Positions 54,001 to 58,162 of a stretch of 58,162 bases of DNA are shown here, in pieces. The notes below the pieces were generated by a model. The model did not search any database. It had not been told where the DNA came from and worked only from the letters and a program-made list of their open reading frames with translations. Where the stretch lies: contig PKUJ01000026.1 in assembly GCA_002869565.1 (NCBI GenBank), positions 634-58,795 on the forward strand, written 5' to 3'. The translations under genes and the position numbers were made by a program. How positions within the stretch are numbered: position 1 is the stretch's first letter; each line of letters opens with the position of its first letter. This stretch comes from Arcobacter sp. (GTDB taxonomy: Bacteria > Campylobacterota > Campylobacteria > Campylobacterales > Arcobacteraceae).

Positions 54001-54161
54001 CCTGCATATCCGCCATCAACAGTTATTTTATCAATCTTAATTGTAGGGAATACATCTTTTGGTATTGTTTGGTAAAACACAATTCCTAATAGAATTAAAA
54101 AAATAAAAGCTGTGTAATTGAGTCTTGTTTTCGTTAAAAAAAATTTAATTAACTTTTCCAC
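51075..54161 (-). CDS. RND-family efflux transporter
   Basis: A 1028-residue inner-membrane pump with the usual 12 membrane helices and two large periplasmic loops. The GTG at 54161 has AAAGGAAG upstream and is preferred to a GTG 30 bases further out. TM4 carries the proton-relay Asp pair in GILVDDAIIIAEN. In TM10 the position of the AcrB Lys940 reads GVVINDAIVMLDF, so the basic residue is absent, as in a subgroup of RND pumps. The substrate (drug, metal or other) is not evident. It is the first gene of a three-gene operon with four-base overlaps, divergent from a response regulator that probably controls it. Confidence 0.9.
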   Translation of the reverse strand: MEKLIKFFLTKTRLNYTAFIFLILLGIVFYQTIPKDVFPTIKIDKITVDGGYAGASIDILNKMVVTTLEKDMQSLNGVKKVESFIKNGSFFIVLTLEKGLDKYSLLNKVKDIISNNKSDLPSDMDEPKASIVDFSFPLISVTVSSNKYTHDELISIADKLKISLSSIENISKVELYESTKRVYEIILDNRKIDLYGLNKNSLQSQIQNISYIFPIGKIEDKNGHLYLSSKNGAKSVDELLSTMLKVDEKSIYLSDIAKVKRKYEQTDVLSFLNGKKNIELGLYKNEKANAISLVEQVKEKIGKFNKKYEDIKVGTFYDTSILIKKRLNTVISGIMFGLLLVAIAIYILINKRVAFIVVLGIPSAILMGVIFLSLTSYSINMITLIGALLVLGILVDDAIIIAENIQRHIAMGEEKLQSAIDGTKEVIAPVFASSLTTVFAFIPMMILTGELGEFLKMIPIAVVVLILASLVESFIFLPIHGLHTLNKDDKELNWSKVNNFYRRILEGILRHKKKFVIGFSLSITVLTIFLIFSMRYQMFPDFDGDRFFIRGKFDINHSVEEVKDKTIEIQNKLLELKEELGLKSIAYTVGLRIDNQENMEIKPSVFQFNIEVEERVPQNFVDEYITPILSFENNKEKRIREKSLDEIVLFLTDLFKDYKPEGLTEFAIKKEGSGVTANDIEILLSTKNSKLLIESINELKKELSSIDGIIFVDDTAKKGIKELKIEINKYGQLLGFNETNVSNILSSSYLKSTQSKGLDNEGIIEFISFDINKNSFEDFKDFEIQVPNTNKQIALNEIANFIYIENFDSIYKQNGINIKSVVANVNNKIITATETLEKIDKKLQELEEKGVTVILEGEAEQNKQMVKELSFAFFIAIFLIFLTLLIMFDSFKYTLLVLSLIPLSVTGAILGHLILGMNLTLTSIVGILGLAGVVINDAIVMLDFIKNTKTLNELIKRATLRLRPIVITSVTTFLGLSTLIFFATGQSKILQPLAISLGFGLLWGTVLTLIFLPALFAMLNKDILKDHK

Positions 54162-54337
54162 TATTTTTCTTCCTTTACTATTTATTTTCACATTCTAAAA
54201 GAAAATAATGGGGAAAAAGAGGGGAGAGAAAAAAATATCAATTCATTAAAAATAAAAGCTGTATAATTTAGTATGTTTTTTATTACCACACATTTTCACC
54301 ATTTATTTGCTATACAATATACAAAGAAAGGAAACAT

Positions 54338-55012
54338 ATGAATCAACTAAGAAACTTGAAAATATTGTATATAGATGATGAATATTATATAAGAGTTAAT
54401 GCCGTTGAATATATGAAATTTTATTGCAACAATGTATTTGAAGCAAAAGATGGAATAGCTGGATTAGAAGCATACAACAAATATAAACCAAATATTATAA
54501 TTACAGATATTAAAATGCCAAAACTAAACGGCATAGAAATGGTAAAGAGAATAAGAGAAAAGGATAAGAAAACAAAAATTATATTAGCTACTGCATTTTT
54601 AGAAACTTCATATTTACTCCAAGCAGTTGAATTAGGACTAGTAAAGTATCTAATTAAACCAATTACAGCTGATAAGCTACTTCCTGTATTAAAATCTTGT
54701 ATTAACAATACAATTGAGGATAAGAGTATTTATCATTTAGGTAATGATTTTTTATTTGATATTCTAAATACTACGCTTTTTCATAATAAAGAGCCAATCT
54801 CTTTAACAAAAAAAGAGATTTTATTTTTAGAATTATTAGTAAGAAATCATAAAAGAGCTGTAAAATATGATGAGTTGAATAATTATGTTTGGAAGGGTGA
54901 AATGAGTGAAGATGCCATCAGAACTGTTGTAAAAGAGTTGCGAAGAAAAATATCAAAACAAACCATTAAAAATATTTCAGGAATTGGTTATCAAATAAAT
55001 GTTAAAAATTAA
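54338..55012 (+). CDS. Response regulator, OmpR-like
   Basis: A 224-residue regulator: receiver domain (1-120; acidic DDE near 13-15, phosphoacceptor Asp57 in ITDIKMPKLNG, Lys in LIKPIT) and a winged-helix DNA-binding domain (about 135-224) ending GIGYQINV. AAAGGAAA precedes the ATG. It is 176 bases from the divergent RND pump start and overlaps the kinase gene by 14 bases. Control of the efflux operon is the natural inference. Confidence 0.9.
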   Translation: MNQLRNLKILYIDDEYYIRVNAVEYMKFYCNNVFEAKDGIAGLEAYNKYKPNIIITDIKMPKLNGIEMVKRIREKDKKTKIILATAFLETSYLLQAVELGLVKYLIKPITADKLLPVLKSCINNTIEDKSIYHLGNDFLFDILNTTLFHNKEPISLTKKEILFLELLVRNHKRAVKYDELNNYVWKGEMSEDAIRTVVKELRRKISKQTIKNISGIGYQINVKN

Positions 55013-56732
55013 ATTTTTAATCATCAGTATGTTATTACTTTTTAGTCTAAATGCCCAGGCAATGGAAGAAAAGTTATTTACCTCTGCTTTTATTTCTACT
55101 GATGGCAAAACTTTTATTAATCTTAAAAAGTTAGAAGAATTGGATACCTTTAAAAATAAACAATCCAAATTGATATTTAAACTTAATATAAATAGAAAAA
55201 TCTTAAAAAATGAAACTTATTTTCTTCGTATAAATGTAAATATGGAAAATTTTATTTCTGCAAACGTTCCTTATACACTCAAAGATAATATGCCCATAAT
55301 TAAATTAGATAAAAATATTCAAGAAGCAATAGTTTTGAACTTTAATTTTAAAAATTCTATTCCTTCCTTTGATACTAATATTTTTAATGAGTTTGAATAC
55401 AAATATATTATGGATGATGAAAAAATCTTATTTGGTATATCTTATGGAATCATCATATGTGCATTTTTATATAACTTTGTTTTCTTTTTATACAACAGAG
55501 AAAAATCTTTTCTGTACTACTCTATTTTACAATTGTCACTACTATCTATTTTAATAATAAGTTCCATGAATTTACAAATTTTTAATCTATTTAAGAACTA
55601 CGAAAACATAATGGAACTACTAATAATAGTGCAAATAAATGTGATATTTATTACATCAATTTTATTTAACATGGAGTTTTTAAATACTAAAAAATATACT
55701 CCTAAAATACATAAATTCTTATGGTTTTTATTTTGGTTAAATATTCTAGATATCATAATACTATTCATATTTAATATATCTCCATTATTTGAATATGTAC
55801 CTTCTTATATGATTATACTAATGTTACTATTCTCGGCTTTTAGTGTTCTAAGAAAAGGATATCAACCTGCAATATTTTATATAATTGGCTGGGTAAGCTT
55901 ATTTATTTTTATATTTTTAGCAGAAACAAGCCTTTCAAATATTTCTGATTTATATCTTCTTCATATAGGTATTCCATTAGAATCTTTATTGTTTTCTTTT
56001 GCTCTTGGTTTTAAAATAAAACAAATAGAAAAAGAAAAACAAAAAAATGAAAGTATATTAATTACGCAAACTAAATTAGCTTCCATGGGTGAAATGATTG
56101 GGAATATTGCCCATCAATGGAGACAACCACTGACACATTTATCCTATATAATAATGAATATTAAAGCAGCTCATGAAAATGATAAATTAAATAATGAATA
56201 TATTCAAAAAAAATCTGATGAAGCAAATAATCAAATAGAATTTATGTCCAATACAATTGAGGATTTTAGAAATTTTTTTAAAGTCTCAAAACAAAAAGAA
56301 GTTTTTAGTTTAGCTCAATGTGTAAATGAAAGTATAAATCTACTAAAAGATAGTTTTAAATCTCTTGGAATAGAGATTGAGTTTTTATATAAAAATGATT
56401 TTACTGTAAAAACTTATAGGGGTGAATTATTACAAGTTATATTCAATCTATTAAATAATGCTAAAGAAGAATTTATTAGAAGAGAGATAAGTAATCCTAA
56501 AATTCAAATTGAAATGAGTAAAGAAAATAAAGAAAAAATAATTAAAGTATCTGATAATGCAAAAGGGATTGATGAAAAAATTCTTAAAAAGATTTTTGAA
56601 CCTTATTTTACAACTAAAGATAAAGGCTTAGGAATAGGTCTTTATATGAGCAAAATGATTATAAATAACATTGGTGGAAAAGTAGAAGTTACAAATATAA
56701 AAGATGGAGTTGAGTTTAAAATTACACTATAA
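54999..56732 (+). CDS. Histidine kinase with 7TMR-DISM sensor
   Basis: A 577-residue kinase. Signal peptide (to about residue 22), an extracytoplasmic domain of about 110 residues, and seven predicted membrane helices (about 145-335), the layout of 7TMR-DISM receptors. Then a coiled coil and kinase core: H-box MIGNIAHQWRQPLTHL, N-box NLLNNAKEEF, glycine motifs VSDNAKGI and LGIGLYMSKM. The DISM extracellular part binds carbohydrates or other ligands in known cases. It overlaps the response regulator and forms its cognate pair; the efflux operon lies opposite, so the signal may be a toxic compound exported by the pump. Confidence 0.88.
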   Translation: MLKIKFLIISMLLLFSLNAQAMEEKLFTSAFISTDGKTFINLKKLEELDTFKNKQSKLIFKLNINRKILKNETYFLRINVNMENFISANVPYTLKDNMPIIKLDKNIQEAIVLNFNFKNSIPSFDTNIFNEFEYKYIMDDEKILFGISYGIIICAFLYNFVFFLYNREKSFLYYSILQLSLLSILIISSMNLQIFNLFKNYENIMELLIIVQINVIFITSILFNMEFLNTKKYTPKIHKFLWFLFWLNILDIIILFIFNISPLFEYVPSYMIILMLLFSAFSVLRKGYQPAIFYIIGWVSLFIFIFLAETSLSNISDLYLLHIGIPLESLLFSFALGFKIKQIEKEKQKNESILITQTKLASMGEMIGNIAHQWRQPLTHLSYIIMNIKAAHENDKLNNEYIQKKSDEANNQIEFMSNTIEDFRNFFKVSKQKEVFSLAQCVNESINLLKDSFKSLGIEIEFLYKNDFTVKTYRGELLQVIFNLLNNAKEEFIRREISNPKIQIEMSKENKEKIIKVSDNAKGIDEKILKKIFEPYFTTKDKGLGIGLYMSKMIINNIGGKVEVTNIKDGVEFKITL

Positions 56733-57103
56733 GATTCTAAAAGTGTGAACTCTAAGAATCTGTTAAATTATAAGCATAAAAAAAAGCTAACTAAAAAAGC
56801 TTCTAAACTTAGATTTAAATGGTACATAAAAAAGAGGAGATTATAAGAAAAAAAAGGAGGGGAAAGAGTAACTCCTCTTTTTAAAAAGTATATGAATAAC
56901 TAACAAATTTTGTCAGTGCTGAAATATTACCGTTTTTAGATGACTATTTAGTTACCAATAAAGAAATTTTAAAATTTAATTTTTTGATTATATATATAAT
57001 ATTACTACAAGCTATTTTTTTGATTTTTTTATTTAAAAAAACATTTTTATTTTTAATATCTTAAGATATATAATGCTAAGACACACTATAAGAAGGATAA
57101 ACT
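56733..57103. other. Intergenic region with a long-range inverted repeat
   Basis: 371 AT-rich bases. AAAAGAGGAG (about 56829-56839) and CTCCTCTTTT (56871-56880) can pair across a 30-base purine-rich loop that contains GGAGGGG. The structure may be the terminator of the preceding operon or a small RNA. No convincing reading frame was seen. Confidence 0.4.
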
Positions 57104-57313
57104 ATGAAAGATATAACTACTCACGAAAATCTAATACTAACATCATACTTTTTTCACAAAAATGCAAATACTTTTCTTTTAAGACCAAAAAAAGAGAAAT
57201 CAACTCATGATATATATAATGAAACATCTGAACAAATAAAGATAGTCAGAATATTACAAAATAATGGTATTATTTTTTTAGAAGAAGAAAATGGTGATAT
57301 TAAAATAGTTTAA
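57104..57313 (+). CDS. Small hypothetical protein
   Basis: A 69-residue soluble protein without signal peptide, beginning MKDITTHENLILTSYFF. No cysteine, no family I recognise. AAGGAT lies eight bases before the ATG and TATAAT-like sequence is further upstream, so it is probably expressed. The stop is followed by a T-rich stretch (TTCTCTTTTTATTT). Isolated between the kinase gene and the histone-like gene. Confidence 0.55.
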   Translation: MKDITTHENLILTSYFFHKNANTFLLRPKKEKSTHDIYNETSEQIKIVRILQNNGIIFLEEENGDIKIV

Positions 57314-57517
57314 TATCACTTCTCTTTTTATTTATAAAATCTAAATTAGATTTACCCCTCCTCTCTAACCCTAAAAATAATACTAACTCTTTATAGTCAA
57401 TATCATATTTATTCATAAAAAATAAGATTATAATTAATGTAAAATTAAGCTTTTTATATTTATAATACCTATAATATATTACTAAATGTAATAAAAACTT
57501 AAGAAAAAGGAATCAGA

Positions 57518-57706
57518 ATGGCAAAAGAATTAAAGAAAAAAGTAGTTACAAAAGTTGCTAAGAAAGCAGTAAAAAAAGCAGATCTTAAAAAGAAAAAAGC
57601 TGCAAAGGTATTAAAAGTAGTTAAAAAAGCGGTAGATAAAAAAGCACCAAAAAAATTAAAAGTTGCTAAGAAAATAGCAAAAAAAGCAGTTAAAAAAGCT
57701 GCATAA
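57518..57706 (+). CDS. Lysine-rich histone H1-like protein
   Basis: A 62-residue protein with 28 Lys and 13 Ala residues by hand count, built of repeated KKA-V-KKA-type units (for example AKKAVKKA at three places). No acidic region to speak of, no aromatic residue. This is the composition of bacterial histone H1-like tails (AlgP or HctB type), so it probably binds DNA or RNA nonspecifically. AAAAAGGAA precedes the ATG; a GC-rich terminator follows. A role in nucleoid compaction or stress is plausible, not shown. Confidence 0.75.
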   Translation: MAKELKKKVVTKVAKKAVKKADLKKKKAAKVLKVVKKAVDKKAPKKLKVAKKIAKKAVKKAA

Positions 57707-57708
57707 TT

Positions 57709-57745
57709 AAATAAGGGGTTTCACCTACCCCCTTATTTTAGTTTG
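57709..57745 (+). terminator. Rho-independent terminator of the histone-like gene
   Basis: AAATAAGGGG / CCCCTTATTT, 10-base loop, then TTAGTTTG. Confidence 0.85.
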
Positions 57746-57885
57746 AATTATTTTTAATAAATCAATATTTATATCTTCATTCATATTATAAACCATACTA
57801 TCAATCTCAACATCACAACTTTTTTAATTTGACTTTGTAATTCTAGGACATGACACTAAATTAACTACTTAGTCAATTAGATAAA

Positions 57886-57973
57886 CTCGTATCTGCACGA
57901 TATAATAAGAATGAAAAGTTCATTAGAGTTAATATATTGGTTTTGCTACCAAAGCGGTAAAATTAACTTAAAA
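57886..57973 (+). repeat. Long direct repeat, copy 1
   Basis: Starts CTCGTATCTGCACGATATAATAA, shown here as CTCGTATCTGCACGATATAA, and runs through GTTCATTAGAGTTAATATAT, TTGG...CCAAAGCGGT to TTAACTTAAA. Inner elements pair (AGTTAAT with ATTAACT; TTGG with CCAA). TGC-N2-GATATAAT looks like an extended -10 promoter element. Confidence 0.7.
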
Positions 57974-58067
57974 TATTAACTAGCTTGAGTAACAGTCAAA
58001 TAATTACACTTTAAACTTGAGTGGCGACGAAATTCCGGTGACAGTTTAAAACAGTTAAATAAGTATC

Positions 58068-58155
58068 CTCGTATCTGCATGATATAATAAAATCTAGAGT
58101 TCATTAAAGTTAATATATTGGTAAAGTATCCAAAGCGGTTAAATAAACTTAAATA
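58068..58155 (+). repeat. Long direct repeat, copy 2 (reaches near the window edge)
   Basis: Begins 182 bases after copy 1 with the same CTCGTATCTGCAtGATATAA and shares GTTCATTA, AGTTAATATATTGG and CCAAAGCGGT. The spacer between copies holds TTGAGT twice and GGCGACGAAATTCCGGTGAC, GC-richer than its surroundings. More copies may lie beyond the edge. Confidence 0.7.
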
Positions 58156-58162
58156 AAATAAC

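Noticed and set aside
56819-56900. Small basic peptide gene between the kinase and the 69-residue gene
   Set aside because: The frame comes from purine-rich repeat sequence that also forms a hairpin; no ribosome binding site.
57886-58162. CRISPR array or tRNA cluster at the right edge
   Set aside because: The repeat unit is far too long and the period too large for CRISPR, and no cloverleaf with a TTCRANNC-type arm could be folded.

Overview
The window is AT-rich, low-GC DNA from a Gram-negative bacterium. Gene content fits the Arcobacter group of the Campylobacterota: many two-component systems, a Cache-domain chemoreceptor, HD-GYP and EAL proteins, a periplasmic di-heme peroxidase, short cytochromes, a NavAb-like channel and exported proteins with Lys/Ile/Asn-rich composition. 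This assignment is inference from gene style; no rRNA or tRNA gene was seen. Starts were refined where a Shine-Dalgarno sequence or an ATGA overlap decides between candidates.

Layout. 1-6.4 kb: small exported proteins around two paralogous sensor kinase/regulator pairs, with a NUDT14-like Nudix hydrolase between them. 6.5-8.3 kb: receiver-PAS-PAS-HD-GYP phosphodiesterase. 8.4-11.4 kb: methylthioribose salvage operon mtnK-mtnA-class II aldolase. 11.4-14.6 kb: an accessory patch between conserved genes. It holds a HEPN-like/OST-HTH protein flanked by diverged direct repeats, a small lipoprotein, a G9/C8 homopolymer pair, and a two-gene unit of a DsbA-like protein plus a small glycine/alanine-rich protein, both with twin-arginine-like leaders. 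14.6-21.8 kb: YajQ, two nucleobase permease/phosphoribosyltransferase pairs (uracil; purine), a voltage-gated cation channel, DUF423 and DUF89 proteins. 21.8-29.6 kb: aminotransferase, AraC regulator, cytochrome c, chemoreceptor, Aat, hybrid-input histidine kinase. 29.7-36 kb: redox genes (double thioredoxin, TlpA-like, 2-Cys peroxiredoxin, thioredoxin, cytochrome c peroxidase) around an EAL protein and a LysE exporter. 36-40.3 kb: SelO, HtrA protease and Hsp20, the last behind two tandem CIRCE operators. 40.3-44 kb: a methyltransferase next to a LuxI-like autoinducer-synthase-fold protein, then exported proteins including a divergent trypsin-like protease. 44.6-49.2 kb: ethanolamine catabolism without a microcompartment (eutB, eutC, permease, AraC regulator). 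49.2-56.7 kb: RND efflux operon divergent from a response regulator/7TM kinase pair. 56.7-58.2 kb: small genes including a very lysine-rich histone H1-like protein, then a long repeated element running to the window edge.

Best candidates for something undescribed are the methyltransferase/LuxI-like pair (40.3-41.8 kb), the Tat-leader DsbA-like/small protein pair (13.5-14.5 kb), the HEPN-like/OST-HTH gene with flanking repeats (11.5-12.8 kb), the acidic-filter cation channel (17.4-18.2 kb) and the 182-bp-spaced repeat at the right edge.
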